A stretch of 64,000 bases of DNA from Iris pallida. Taxonomy: Eukaryota > Streptophyta > Magnoliopsida > Asparagales > Iridaceae. The notes below the pieces were generated by a model, which did no database searches, was not told the origin of the DNA, and saw only the letters and a program-made list of their open reading frames with translations. The first letter of the stretch is position 1; each line of letters begins with the position of its first letter. Made by a program: the position numbers and the translations under genes. Shown here one piece after another: positions 22,438 to 35,438 of this stretch. Where the stretch lies: contig JANAVB010002199.1 of the NCBI GenBank assembly GCA_029216955.1, positions 15,912,956 through 15,976,955 of the forward strand, given 5' to 3'.

Positions 22438-24800
22438 TGTAGTGCCCCGTCCCGCTCAGTCAATCGGAGGAATCGAAATACCGACGGCGTTCGGACTTAG
22501 CCTTACAACGGCGACTCTAAGATATCTCGGTCAAGGCGACCGCTCGCTCAGGTGGGGTAGTTTCGGTGAACTTGCCTCATCTTTGCCTTCACATAATAAT
22601 ACGCATGTTTTCAACTTGCACAAGTAGGCTTAATAATAAAAGAGATGAATCCACATAGCTAAAGGAATAATCTCGATGGATCGAAATGAGTTAGAACATG
22701 GAAAACGTCCTACGGACGGCTTAGAGTTGGTGCACGGCGTGCTTTGAAAATGACACTCGATCCTTCGTTTCGTGGCTTGGGAGAAGGAAAGTTGGTCTTT
22801 GACACAAAGTTATGAAATAGCCTAAGTCATAGGCGTCGCCTGCGTGAATGCTTGTTAAAGCATGCACGTTTCCATAATGCAAGGCTTGGCATAGCCTTTG
22901 CTCGTCCCTTGAGTCAAGTTATAGGCTCGATTAAGTTAGGCAAAGTTACGCCAATCAACCGAAGTCATTTCTAGTGCTGTCCCGCTCTTTCTGCGGTTGT
23001 CAAGTTAAATAGTCCCACGATCCCAAGGCCCGTCATATGAAGTATGACTTGGGCGATAGCGTCGCGTGTATCGGAAGTCGGTTTGAGATACGATGGCACG
23101 GTCCTAGAGTTTTAAAGCACGGGCCACGGTTGATTTATTGAGTTTGGAAAGTATTGTGAATAGTTGTTTTTGAGTTGAGTAAAATGATAGGGCAAGAAAG
23201 AAGTATGCTCGCGGCTACATGTCGGCGAGACGGTCGCATAAGAAAGAAATATTAATCTTGGCCCTGAAAGAGATAGTAACACTAAGAGGTAGCATGATTG
23301 TGTGAGACGTCAGTTTGTGTCGAGTCTTGCATGGTCATTGGACAACTCGTCGACGAAGTGAGAGTTTCCCCGCACGGCAACCCGAGGCCTCGGGACCGCT
23401 GCGGGCATTAGGAAACAAACAACTTGTCGACAAGGTGAGAGTTTTCCCGCACGGCAACCCGAGGCCACGGGACCGCTGCGGGCATTGGGAAACAATTAAT
23501 TTAGCTGTGCTTTTGGCACGGGTTAGGCGGGGACTTGCAGCGAGACTAGCTACCTTGCGCTGAAAGGGGCGCCCGTCTAACAAAAGCTAAGAGAAGTCCA
23601 CGATGACTCTAGGAGTCAGTGACCAAATCATATAGATGAGTCGGCATGGCGGAAATCCGCGTGGGTGCCTTTGGATTGAGTTGAGTTGTTGAATGTGGGT
23701 ACAAGTTAGAATACAATGTTTGGGCTTAAGAATGAATACAACATAGGCGACGTGCTTCGGCACGAGATGTGGCATCGAGTTCTGAGTTGTCGGCGTATAA
23801 GTTTGCATAAGTTGGTTGAGTCGTTTGAGTTTAAGTCGGGAAACCGCCGCAAGGCAAAGTTGGTTGAGTGACACTAACATTCAAAAGTCTTGATTGGGTC
23901 AGTTGGTGGTCAAAGTAGTAAGGGCCGCGAGGCGGAGATATGGTTAAGTCTCACTGAATTGCGAGGCATGGTCTCAATATGGATTTCGTAGCACGGTCAC
24001 ATGGAAAAGGAGTCTATCGTGTAGCTGCGTCTCTGATTTTGGCCGTAAGGCAAACACGACTCGATAGGTTAACGTTGTTGGCACGAGAAGTGGTCTAGGG
24101 ACAAAGTATGAGTTAACGTTGACATTGCAAGCACGGGATGGTTTCGATACACAAGTTGCGCTAAGACGCCGGTCCTAAAACTGATCCTAAGGCAAGAGTA
24201 GAAAGACAATCATAAAGGGGACTATGCTGCACAAAGTAAAGTAAACGTGTTGGTTTTGTATGGGTGGGCGAGAAGCTCACTCCACCAGTATAGTTGAGTA
24301 CTGACACCCACATAGTTTACATGTGCAGGCACAGGTAGAAGCTCATGGCGCGGAGCTCGCTTGGATGCATCGAGGCACGGAGTTCCTTGGCGATTCGAAG
24401 CGTGCGGCCGCATGGAGAAAAGACTTATACGGGACATAATGTATGGACATCGCCTTCTGAAGCTTCCGCTGGATCAAGATTTGTAATTGAGAGATAAGAG
24501 AGAGCTGAGTGAACTTGTAAAATATGAAAAGAGTGAGCTTGAGTGATTGTAATATTGGCCTTGCGCCCCAATGTAACCTTTGTTCAATATCAAATAAGAG
24601 CTTCTTTTGAGTAACTTGTGTTTTGTTCTAAAATTCTGCTGCTATAATTCAATGTCTCTGCTTGGGACTTATGTGCGACGACCCCGTCGCAGCCGCTGAA
24701 ATCGGCCGTTATGGAACCCGCCTTGCAAGAGCACAATCTAGGCTCGTGCGGCATCACGCCTTAGCGAGGACGATCGCTCCTACGGGAGCGGGGCGTGACA
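22438..24800 (+). repeat. Element 4 3' LTR (2363 bp)
   Basis: The same length as the 5' LTR, with a small number of mostly transition substitutions. The 74-bp internal duplication is at 23343-23492. It ends at GGGCGTGACA, followed by the TTGAT duplication. Confidence 0.93.
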
Positions 24801-24805
24801 TTGAT

Positions 24806-26732
24806 GTCCAAAACCAGTCCTTGCTCACTCCCAAATCAGTCCATGTTTGACCCATAGGTATATATATGTGTGTGAACCTATAAGCCTTGTGTGTGTGAGT
24901 TTAGAGCTTGAGTGTGTGACTAGAGTGTCTAGTGTATGTGTGGTTGTAAGGGAATGTAGTAGCATGGGGTTATGGGTTATGGGATATTAGATAGTGTAAT
25001 TTCCCTATATATATATGTGAATATGTATTGCCTATAGGAGTTATATGTATGCATGATGTATTGTCTTGGATCATAGGTTTTGCATATTGCCTTGTATTAT
25101 AGGTTATGGCAATATGCATATGTGTGGTTAGATATGGAGGGTTAGATAGTATTGGGTAAGGAATAGGCTATACATCATAGAGTAGAAAATGGTTATTATA
25201 GGAGATTAGCTTACTTTAAAGTTGACCATAGTTGACTTGACCTAGATTAGACTTGATTGGACTTAGTTTGACCTAGACAGTTGACCAAGTTTGACTTAGA
25301 GTTGACTTTGACCTAGAATTGACTTAGAATCATGTAGATTGCATCACAAACTTCATTTGTCTTATTTTAAGCATATTATAACTTGTACTGCTCTATTTAG
25401 GACATTGTGACTCCGGTGCAGACATCTGATATTTCACTACTCTTTTCAGAGTATCAGGCGATTACATTCTCTGATAGTTCTCTCATTTATTTGTCAATTA
25501 CTGTACTTCAGTTCTAGTTAGCTGTATGTGATTCTCTGTTACAAATACGTATTTCTATTTCTGAATCCATGTATACGACACACATACTTACTCGTCTTAC
25601 CTCTATTATTTGAATCACCATACGAATCACTATTCGAATCACCCTATTCGTATCTTCATATGTTGGTTGGACTTTTATTCGATTGATGTGTCGGACTTTG
25701 GATTCATTTGTATTAGATGGGCGGGGAAATACTTGATTAGACATGTGAACATTCCCACTATTCGAACCACCCCCTGTGAATATATTCGAACGATAGCCAT
25801 TCCACACCCGGCCAGGTGTGTGATGTGCCGGATTACCCATAGCCGTTTACATGTCTAACTAAGTATTTTAAAACACACTTGGAGATATTATTCGAATCAT
25901 TATTAGAACATCATGTGAATCACTATTCGTATCACCTTATTCGTATCACCTTGTTCGATTCACCTTATTAGAATAACGATTAGAATTACATTCGACTCAT
26001 CTTATATTAGACTCACATTGGGATTACACTTGACTTATATTGTACCATCTGAACTCATTATGTTACTCTAGTTCAGCTAGATTTTATTTTACAGTCTTCT
26101 TTGCTATGTTTCTCTTCTTGTTTAGTTACCTTACTTTCTTTGTACCTTAACTGCTCTCTACCTCATTACTTGTACAAACTGCCATATTCATCAATACAAC
26201 TGTCTATAACTGCTTTATAGTTCTCTGTCATTTACTTGGGTTTACTAGATGAGATGTGCTCGTTCCTGTCCTGACTGGACCTGTTAAAAATATTACAGAT
26301 GCTTGTCCTGAGGACATTTGCCCTACTTGCCTTGGAGCAGGAGATGGCTTAGCTACCTATGGCCCCGACACTCAGGAGTGATCGGGATTTAGTTTAGTAG
26401 ACTAGCATTTATTTTCATTTAGAGCTTGTTGTATAGAATTGAGACTTGAGATGTATTTGAGATTTTTCAGATGTTGTTATTATTTCAGTATTTACTTTTG
26501 TCTTCAAATTCTTAGTTACAATTCTGTGTTTCTTATCGTGCTTAGACTGTGATTGAGTTACACCATATCTTATACTTGTCCTTCGTTCGGAGTTGATCAT
26601 GATGAGTACATTATATACTGCATGAGTTGATGGTTAGTTAGAGACTTAGAACAGCGTTCTACCGCCGACACTGCGGCGTAGGCTGGGCGCTGTTACGTAC
26701 TCGTACCCTCACAGTGGGTGCGGGTCGTGACA
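24806..26732 (+). repeat. Element 3 5' LTR, second part
   Basis: It resumes at GTCCAAAACCAGTCC after the TTGAT duplication and matches 31971-33894. It contains a GTTGACC/TTGACTT-rich tract (about 25220-25330), a run of TTCGAATCAC-type repeats (25610-25990) and the LTR end GCGGGTCGTGACA. Confidence 0.92.
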
Positions 26733-26741
26733 CGTTTTTAG

Positions 26742-26757
26742 TGGTGGCCCATGCAGG
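26742..26757 (+). promoter_or_regulatory. Candidate primer-binding site, element 3
   Basis: The 16-mer TGGTGGCCCATGCAGG, 9 nt after the LTR end at 26732, is identical to those of elements 1 and 5. The tRNA is not identified. Confidence 0.45.
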
Positions 26758-27000
26758 TCGAGAGTCGCATTAGTGCGATATCGTGGTAGTACGGCGACTT
26801 AGTTGTACTGCTGCGAGCCTGCGATAGGACTGAGAGATAGGCTTTACCGGAGAGGCACTCAATCACAGTTAGGAAAAATTCTGCCTTAATATCATGCCAT
26901 CTACATATCGTACTGATTTGCCTTCTTTGAAATAACTGTCCTCCTTTGATATATCGATTCCTGCTCAGTATTGACTTTCTTGTTCGATCTGTCTTCAGGA

Positions 27001-28288
27001 TGGTGGAGACACGATCACATCGCTCGGGTGCAGCAGTCATTGTAGAGGGGACTGCCACCTCTCAGCCAGATCAGCAGGGTCAGGTGGATGCAGCTCCTGC
27101 TACCTCTGCCCATCTTGAGACTTCAGCAGCAGCAGCAAGGGGTATGCCTTCACCAGCTCGGGGGCAGGGCCCAGTCATCCCAGAGATGCAGTTCCAGCAG
27201 CCGTCGCCTACGGGACATGTGGATGCGGCGCAGATGTTCGCCTACTTCCAGCAGTTTATGGACCGGCAGCAGGCCCGACAGGACCGAGGCATGGAGCTGG
27301 CCCTTGCGACAGTCGCAGCACGACCAGTGATCCAGCAGCCGAGGACACCGGGGATCGAGCAGTTTCAAAAGATGAGCCCCAGAGACTTTCTGGGACATAG
27401 GGGATCCTATATGCCGATGAATGGATCGAGCATATAGAGGAGATCTTTCGCCTGGCCAGGATACCAGCAGATCTTCAGATCGAGGCCGCAGCTAGCCGGA
27501 TGCGAGATCTTGCTCGCACCTGGTATCAGTCAGACCCCAGGGTGGGAGTAGCCGGACAGACTTGGGAGGAGTTCAAGGGCTTCTTCAAGAAAAAGTTCTT
27601 TCCAGATTCAGCGCTTCGAGCCTTGGAGTCGCAGTTCGAGAGCTTGGTTTAGGGAAGCCTGTCAGTGGAGGAGTACGCTGGGGAGTTCGGCCGCCTCGGC
27701 AGATTTGTAGAGGGTTTGAGCGAGACGGCGAAGGCCCAAAGGTTCCGAAAGGGTCTGGTCAAGGAAGTAAAGTCCTTGACCAAGGGCAACAGGGATGCCA
27801 CTTTCGAGGAGATTTTGACGGGAGCCTTATTGGCTGAGGATGATCTTGAGCTTAGGCTCAAGAGGGGGCGAGACCCAGTTGGGGGCAGCAGCAGCGGAGG
27901 CCAGGCCAAGAGGCCTCATGTACAGATTCAGCAGATACAGGCACCGGTAAGAGTACAGCAGGCACAACATCAGCCTAGAGGGCAGGACCGCAAGGAGCAG
28001 CCTTGTGCTTACTGCAAGAGGGCAGGGCACGTTTAGAAGACTTGTTATAGGAGACGGAAGGTTTGTCTGTTCTGTGGATCCGCTGCTCATCAGGTCAGGG
28101 ATTGCCCTACTGCACCCGTATATGACGGAGCACCGGGTCAGAGAGAGGGAGCTAGGCCACCTGTAGCTCAGCACCAGAGGGGTGGAGCTTTTGCGATGGC
28201 AGCCGAGGAGACTGACATCGCAGGTGATGGATTAGCAGGTTTGACCTTCTTGTTCTTCCTCCCCACTTCTATGTGTGATTTCCCTTAG
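27001..28288 (+). pseudogene. Element 3 gag polyprotein (broken)
   Basis: The frame starts with MVETRSHRSG, followed by a Gln/Pro-rich tract and an amphipathic stretch (MFAYFQQFMDRQQ). A frameshift near 27400-27415 leads into the conserved gag core: WIEHIEEIFRLARIP, RMRDLARTWYQS, WEEFKGFFKKKFFP, then VEEYAGEFGRL and KAQRFRKGL. Two zinc knuckles follow, CAYCKRAGH...C (interrupted) and CLFCGSAAHQVRDC. In-frame TAG codons lie at 27650-27652, where family members usually have Gln, and at 28034-28036 inside the first knuckle, where Trp would fit. The frame ends at 28286-28288. Gag packages element RNA; this copy cannot make the full protein. No pol follows, only 174 bp to the 3' LTR. Confidence 0.9.
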
Positions 28289-28429
28289 TACCTGCCAGGA
28301 TATTGCTTGTGATTGCTAGATAGTGTAGCTACCCTGTTCGAGACTGTAGAATCACGACCAGTAGGATTGTATTGCTTCGACTTTGATTGCTTGGGGGTTT
28401 GACCTAGGAGAGGTGCGATCATCTTAATT

Positions 28430-28462
28430 TCGAGGACGAAATTTTTATAAGGTGGGTAGGAT
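28430..28462 (+). promoter_or_regulatory. Polypurine tract region, element 3
   Basis: AATTTCGAGGACGAAATTTT is followed by ATAAGGTGGGTAGGA directly before the 3' LTR. AAGGTGGGTAGGA is the likely polypurine primer and also occurs, on the minus strand, in element 5. Confidence 0.8.
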
Positions 28463-31400
28463 TGTAACACCCAGTTTTCCAGATGAGGGTATTTTTGAAA
28501 TTTTGTAATTATAATTATTATTTATTGATATTTACTTCACATGGTGATTTTTGGTGATTTTCAATTATTTTTAAACTATTTAAAAACTGGTTTAAGTCAT
28601 GACTTGTGATTTTGATGTGCTGCTAGTGAAACCTGAGAGACTGCATGACCTAGAGCCTAACCACGTCATTAGGATGATTTAATTGTTAGTTTTAGCCTAG
28701 GGATATTTTGGTCATTTTGACTTATTTGATTTATTTGGTGATTTGTTGAATTGGTGAATTTCTGGTTGATTTGACATGTTGAGACCTAGTGAGCTAGCCT
28801 AGAAGCTAACCATAGCCATGGTGACCCTAGTCTAACTTAGGTTAACCTATTTTTAGTCATTAGAAACTAATTTTAGAATGAGAGGATTTGGTTTAGTGCA
28901 TTTAAGTCATGGTTCATGGTTTCATGAAATGACTTATGGCTAAATGATTTATTTTGATCATGACTTGGCCCATGGCCCATAACTAGAAGCCCTAACCCTA
29001 AACAAATCCTAAATGACCAGCCATAGGGATCCCCACCCTATATAAACACTTATTCTCTAGGGCTTGCCTCATTCTTTCATTCATTTCAACATTGGAGAAG
29101 GAAAGGTATTGTCCCTCTTGCAAAAATCCCCATAAATCTATTTTAATTCCTTTTTGATCCTAGTTTCTTGCATTAGAACCTAACACTCTCCTATTTTCTG
29201 ATTTTTGAGTTTAATCACAGCCTTGGGTCAATTTGGAGCTTGTGGCACCAAGAGGAAGAATCCCCCATTTGAGACTTTTCCAAGCTTTTTGCACACATAG
29301 GTAAAATCTCTTAAATTGATTCAAACTTCAGTTTTCTTTGCATATAGGGCTAGATCTAGGAGTCCCCTCGGTGTCCCTAAAATTTGGGTGATTTTTGTGT
29401 CCGTTTGGTGTCCGTATCGGACACGTGTCGTAGTGTTGTGTAGGTGTTCGATAGAATGCCTCAATGGATTGAATGTTATTGTTTTTCAAAACAAATTATA
29501 TATTTGGATAGCTCTGGATGTGTACATTACTTATGTTGATCACTGAGTTGGTTTTTCTGCACTTTTCGTGTCCAAATCGGACACGCACCGCACGCACGAC
29601 ACTGTACACTGGCCTCGTGCGGCTGTCCTGCTGCACGAGTGTCCTAGCGGACACGACACAGCACCCCGACACATGGAATTTGGTGTGTGGGTGCGGGCAA
29701 TGACTGACAGCACGCTCACCAATTTTGAGGCGACTTCGTCGAGTGGTTTGTGAGAAATCTCACTCGCACGGGTCGGTACCTGTCGTGCACGCGCGCAGGA
29801 AGTGCGTCTGATACGCATCGATTTCCTTGGACACGGTTTGTTTGGACACAATGCAGACACTTCATCACGAAGCCCTACTATGGGCGAACCCACGTGCACG
29901 ATCACGAGGCACATGTCGCCTTGTGTCGAGAGCACGAGAGCTCGACACGGCTGCACGAGCCTGTCTGTGCACTGTTATTTCCTGATTTCTGATACTGTGT
30001 AATTCACATTCTAGGACACATTGTATCCTGTTATTTTGGACACGATTGGCTCCCAAGTCATGTGGGATATGTCCCTAATCTATGTACACCTAGTTTTCCA
30101 AGTTTAGTTCGATTTTGACCTTGAAATTGGTCTCGAACTGTGGTCACTAACAGTTTTCAGATTTTTTTTGTGGTTTGGGTTTCTTTGATTCACAATTTCC
30201 TAGATTTTATGTATGTTGCTGTTAATTGCCCTGTTTAATTCAAACACATATGTATTAGTTTACTGCAAGATGGGGTTACAATTTGTGTAAGAGAATTGGG
30301 TTTCGAAATTTGTTTTTTTTGGATTATTGGTTAATTGATTAGTGAATGCCCTTTTGAACTAAACTTCTGATTTCCTGAGATTATTTACCCATCTATGAAT
30401 CCACAAACTGTCATTCACACACAACCCTGTGGTTTACATTACCAACTGAGATTGTCAGTTAGTTTTCAAAAACCTGAGAATGAAATTGGAAAAGGTTTTT
30501 CCCTTGTTTGAAATCTGAGCTTGAGTGAACTGTTTGGGTTCCCTTGTTCTTAAATTTATAGTTCCCTTTGTGTTCTCAGTTTGCATTAAGTTATTCTCAG
30601 ATTTCACTGAGAAATTCATTTCCAGTTTTTATGTTTTGGTTCATTCTTATTCAGATTTCCTCTTCTCTTTTCAAATTACCTTATTTCCTTACATTTGGTA
30701 GTATTGATAGATAGGTTGATTGTTTAGTTCGAATGGTTATCAAGTATAGAGTTTTTATTTTGTATTTCAGTTCAGAGTTGATGTTGGCTTGATGATTTAG
30801 TAGATGGGGTTTTCGAAATTATGTTGATTTTACTGTTTTAACTGATGTCATTTTAGAACTGTAATGTTATATTCACACACTACCCACACCACTGATTTTC
30901 ACTTGGTCTTGCTTTCAGAATTTCTTGTAAGTTAGCTACAATTTTTTTTTCCAGTTTTATGCAACTGTATGTGATTTCTTTTACTGAGTTTTAATGATAA
31001 TTATGTGGGGGTTTTGTTTGAGTAGAGGAATTGGGTTTCTAAGTGTTCGTATAGAGGAATGCATATCTATATGTATATATATTGTTATGTATGTAGGTTG
31101 TGAGCCAATGTATTCACTATTTTGGTTTTTCCTTCACTGTTGGATTCCTGAGAGAGTGAGTTTGTGTCGTACGGCAGTAGGAATAAGGAGTGAGGGTTAT
31201 GTAGGTGTCAGTTATGAGAGAGGTCATTTGGCCATAGGTGTTTTCTTGTGTGTGCCTTATAGATGTAGATTGGTGAATGGGTTGGGGCTCGGGAAGGGCC
31301 TAACCTCTGCTCTTTTATGCAGAGCCTTGGAGGCCTGTGCACCTGGACTGCACAGCAGGAATTCCCTGGCCCTGGGTTTGGCCATGGCTCACTGCATTAG

Positions 31401-33894
31401 CAGTTGGGAGCAAAGCTATTGGCTCTGACCACAGAATAGTAGAATATCAGGATTGTTAATGTGGCAGTAGAGTGCCTTGAAGATTGGTTAGATTGAGTTG
31501 GTTTAGGCTTGCTTGCCTTGCCTTCATTAATTTACCTTGGCTGAGCATTTCATTAGGCCATTGGCCATTTGGCAAGGTGATACCTTGTGTGGTAGTAGCA
31601 ATAGACCCTTAGGTTCAGTCCTAGGACTTGAGTACAAATAGACATGGGGATTTGAGAGTATAGGGGCATATCAGAGATGTGTTGAGTTGAGTTGATTCTT
31701 GATTTAATAGTTAACTTAGATGATGTATGTTGGTTAGCTAAGATGTAATATCTGATATTAGATATTTAGATATGGTATTCTTATAGTTACATATATAGGT
31801 GTATAGGTATGGGGATTCATGTGACTTGTGTGCAGAAGAGGGTAGCAGTAGATAGCAGTTTGCCTTGGCTTTGCATTGCATAGCAGCAGCAGGCATGCCC
31901 TGTTTTGGCTTGCAAATGCTTGGCAGCAGCAGCAGGTTGCCTTGTTCCATGGCTGTCCCCTTTTGATGTCCAAAACCAGTCCTTGCTCACTCCCAAATCA
32001 GCCCATGTTTGACCCATAGGTATATATATGTGTGTGAACCTATAAGCCTTGTGTGTGTGAGTTTAGAGCTTGAGTGTGTGACTAGAGTGTCTAGTGTATG
32101 TGTGGTTGTAAGGGAATGTAGTAGCATGGGGTTATGGGTTATGGGATATTAGATAGTGTAATTTCCCTATATATATATGTGAATATGTATTGCCTATAGG
32201 AGTTATATGTATGCATGATGTATTGTCTTGGATCATAGGTTTTGCATATTGCCTTGTATTATAGGTTATGGCAATATGCATATGTGTGGTTAGATATGGA
32301 GGGTTAGATAGTATTGGGTAAGGAATAGGCTATACATCATAGAGTAGAAAATGGTTATTATAGGAGATTAGCTTACTTTAAAGTTGACCATAGTTGACTT
32401 GACCTAGATTAGACTTGATTGGACTTAGTTTGACCTAGACAGTTGACCAAGTTTGACTTAGAGTTGACTTTGACCTAGAATTGACTTAGAATCATGTAGA
32501 TTGCATCACAAACTTCATTTGTCTTATTTTAAGCATATTATAACTTGTACTGCTCTATTTAGGACATTGTGACTCCGTTGCAGATATCTGATATTTCACT
32601 ACTCTTTTCAGAGTATCAGGCGAGTACATTCTCTGATAGTTCTCTCATTTATTTGTCAATTACTGTACTTCAGTTCTAGTTAGCTGTATGTGATTCTCTG
32701 TTACAAACACGTATTTCTATTTCTGAATCCATGTATACGACACACATACTTACTCGTCTTACCTCTATTATTCGAATCACCATACGAATCACTATTCGAA
32801 TCACCCTATTCGTATCTTCATATGTTGGTTGGACTTTTATTCGATTGATGTGTCGGACTTTGGATTCATTTGTATTAGATGGGCGGGGAAATACTTGATT
32901 AGACATGTGAACATTCCCACTATTCGAACCACCCCCTGTGAATATATTCGAACGATAGCCATTCCACACCCGGCCAGGTGTGTGATGTGCCGGATTACCC
33001 ATAGCCGTTTACATGTCTAACTAAGTATTTTAAAACACACTTGGAGATATTATTCGAATCATTATTAGAACATCATGTGAATCACTATTCGTATCACCTT
33101 ATTCGTATCACCTTGTTCGATTCACCTTATTAGAATAATGATTAGAATTACATTCGACTCATCTTATATTAGACTCACATTGGGATTATACTTGACTTAT
33201 ATTGTACCATCTGAACTCATTATGTTACTCTAGTTCAGCTAGATTTTATTTTACAGTCTTCTTTGCTATGTTTCTCTTCTTGTTTAGTTACCTTACTTTC
33301 TTTGTACCTTAACTGCTCTCTACCTCATTACTTGTACAAACTGCCATATTCATCAATACAACTGTCTATAACTGCTTTATAGTTCTCTGTCATTTACTTG
33401 GGTTTACTAGATGAGATGTGCTCGTTCCTGTCCTGACTGGACCTGTTGAAAATATTACAGATGCCTGCCCTGAGGACATTTGCCCTACTTGCCTTGGAGC
33501 AGGAGATGGCTTAGCTACCTATGGCCCCGACACTCAGGAGTGATCGGGATTTAGTTTAGTAGACTAGCATTTATTTTCATTTAGAGCTTGTTGTATAGAA
33601 TTGAGACTTGAGATGTATTTGAGATTTTTCAGATGTTGTTATTATTTCAGTATTTACTTTTGTCTTCAAATTCTTAGTTACAATTCTGTGTTTCTTATCG
33701 TGCTTAGACTGTGATTGAGTTACACCATATCTTATACTTGTCCTCCGTTCGGAGTTGATCATGATGAGTACATTATATACTGCATGAGTTGATGGTTAGT
33801 TAGAGACTTAGAACAGCGTTCTACCGCCGACACTGCGGCGTAGGTTGGGCGCTGTTACGTACTCGTACTCTCACAGTGGGTGCGGGTCGTGACA
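28463..33894 (+). repeat. Element 3 3' LTR (5432 bp, uninterrupted)
   Basis: An intact copy of the LTR that element 4 interrupts on the other side. Starts TGTAACACCC, ends GGGTCGTGACA. It holds the TATA box at 29039-29046 and the dyads near 29407-29660. Differences from the 5' LTR are sparse and mostly single-base, and total length is identical, suggesting recent insertion. Confidence 0.94.
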
Positions 33895-34546
33895 GACACA
33901 CTGTAGTAAGATACATGTGTCCTAAGGTACCACACTCGACGGCGGGCTGGAAGTGCGCTCATCTCGACGGATAGCAACAATTCCCAAGTATATATATATA
34001 TATATAAGGCCGGGACCAAAGGGGCAACGGGTAACTGAGAAATTCTCCATGAATTATTTGATTAATCTAGTCATTAATCCTAGCCATATTTAGTATGAAT
34101 CCCTGACCGTGGAAAACCAGGGATTCATGCCCTAGACATGATGCAAGACAAGATAGGTTCATTTGTACAAACACATTCACCCATGGTGTCCAGGCCATTT
34201 ATTCTTATCAAGTCGTGTTAGCCGTCACAACAGCATAAGATAAATCATGTCAGGGTACTTGTCAGGAGTGCGCCACGACGGGCCACTATCATGTCAGGTT
34301 GGTCATGTCAGGAGTGCACCACTACGGCTCACTGTCGTGTTATGCTAGTTCCTTGTCATACCATGCCATGTACAATAGTCATTCCAAATATATTAAGTAA
34401 AATCAAGTTCATGACAAAAGGCGTTAGGATATAAAATGGGCGTAAAATATCTAATAAAATATCAATATACAGGGCTATAGAAGAGCCAAGCTTAAAGAAA
34501 TAAAACCAAAGCTCCAAGAGCCAATGGTTAAGCAAGGGGGTCAGGG

Positions 34547-34949
34547 GAGCAGCGTAGGTGAAAAGTCACGCACGCTAGGGAGCAGCGTAGGTGAAAAGTC
34601 ACGCACGCTAGGGAGCAGCGTAGGTGAAAAGTTACGCACGCTGAGAGAGCAGCGTAGGTGAAAAGTCACGCACGCTGAGAGAGCAGCGTAGGTGAAAAGT
34701 CACGCACGCTACAGAGAGCAGCGTAGGTGAAAAGTCACGCACGCTAAGGAGCAGCGTAGGTGAAAAGTCACGCACGCTGAGAGAGCAGCATAGGTGAAAA
34801 GTCACGCACGCTGAGAGAGCAGCGTAGGTGAAAAGTCACGCACGCTACAGAGAGCAGCGTAGGTGAATGTCACGCACGCTACAGAGAGCAGCGTAGGTGA
34901 AAAGTCACGCACGCTGAGAGAGCAGCGTAGGTGAAAAGTCACGCACGCT
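34547..34949. repeat. 12-unit hairpin minisatellite (about 33 bp) in element 2
   Basis: Twelve head-to-tail copies of GAGCAGCGTAGGTGAAAAGT plus CACGCACGCT, separated by 1-6 variable bases (GAGA, ACAGA, AG). Each unit can fold: AGCGT and GTGA pair with ACGCT and TCAC around an AAAG loop, with two mismatched bases between. Copies differ at only a few sites (for example GCATAGG in one, a 2-base loss in another). It lies in the element 2 solo LTR. Confidence 0.93.
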
Positions 34950-35410
34950 CAAGGAGACACGCTTCCAACAGGAAGCGTACTCAAGTCAGCGTACGCAGCG
35001 CTAAAGTACGCACGTAGCTCAGGGTGCGTAAGCTAAATAGCTCTGCACCCTGCTCACTGTCTTCTCCAAACAGCAAGAACACCATGGTTGAACTCAAGGC
35101 TACACAAAACCATAACTTGGCCATCCGAACTCCAAATCCGGATTTCCAAAGTTCCATCTTGGGTGAAATTGAATGCTCTTCCACATGGAAACATCAAAAA
35201 CCCATAAAATCCAACTTAAGTAGCTCAAACCATGCAAAATCTGAAAATAGAAATAATTTAGATCTATAATAATGGAGGCTCCAAATCACAAAAACCCAAG
35301 TTCTAATGTTGATCACCATGTCCTAATCTAGCAAATGGACAAGGAAAAGAGGATTCTCATGTAGTGGCAAGATGTACTTGCCTAGGGTTGGGAGAGTTGT
35401 GTAGAGGAAG

Positions 35411-35438
35411 GAGAAGAAGAAGAAGAAGAAGAAGAAGG
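35411..35438 (+). repeat. GAA microsatellite
   Basis: About eight GAA units near the right end of the element 2 LTR. On the minus strand it is a TTC tract, possibly in the LTR leader, as CT/TTC-rich leaders follow the promoters of other elements here. Confidence 0.85.

Larger units (their letters stand above)
17885..24800 (+). mobile_element. Element 4: non-autonomous LTR retrotransposon (LARD-like)
   Basis: It starts TGTAGTGCCCC and ends GGGCGTGACA, flanked by TTGAT at 17880-17884 and 24801-24805. Both LTRs (17885-20247 and 22438-24800) are 2363 bp and nearly identical. The 2190-bp interior begins with an initiator-tRNA primer site and ends with a TTTCGAGGACGAAA motif, but codes for no recognisable gag or pol. 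By structure it fits the large retrotransposon derivative (LARD) class and must be mobilised by another element. Confidence 0.93.
14380..33894 (+). mobile_element. Element 3: gag-only LTR retrotransposon with 5.4-kb LTRs
   Basis: It starts TGTAACACCC and ends GGGTCGTGACA, flanked by GACAC at 14375-14379 and 33895-33899. The 5' LTR is 14380-17884 plus 24806-26732, interrupted by element 4. The 3' LTR is 28463-33894. Both come to 5432 bp. The interior, 26733-28462, is only 1730 bp and encodes a gag but no protease, RT, RNase H or integrase. It is a non-autonomous element that needs polymerase in trans. Its gag and polypurine region resemble the Tekay-type lineage. Confidence 0.93.

Noticed and set aside
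34547..34949. Possible CRISPR-like array
   Set aside because: Repeats are regular, but the spaces between them are only 1-6 bp, there are no unique spacers or cas genes, and the context is a plant LTR.
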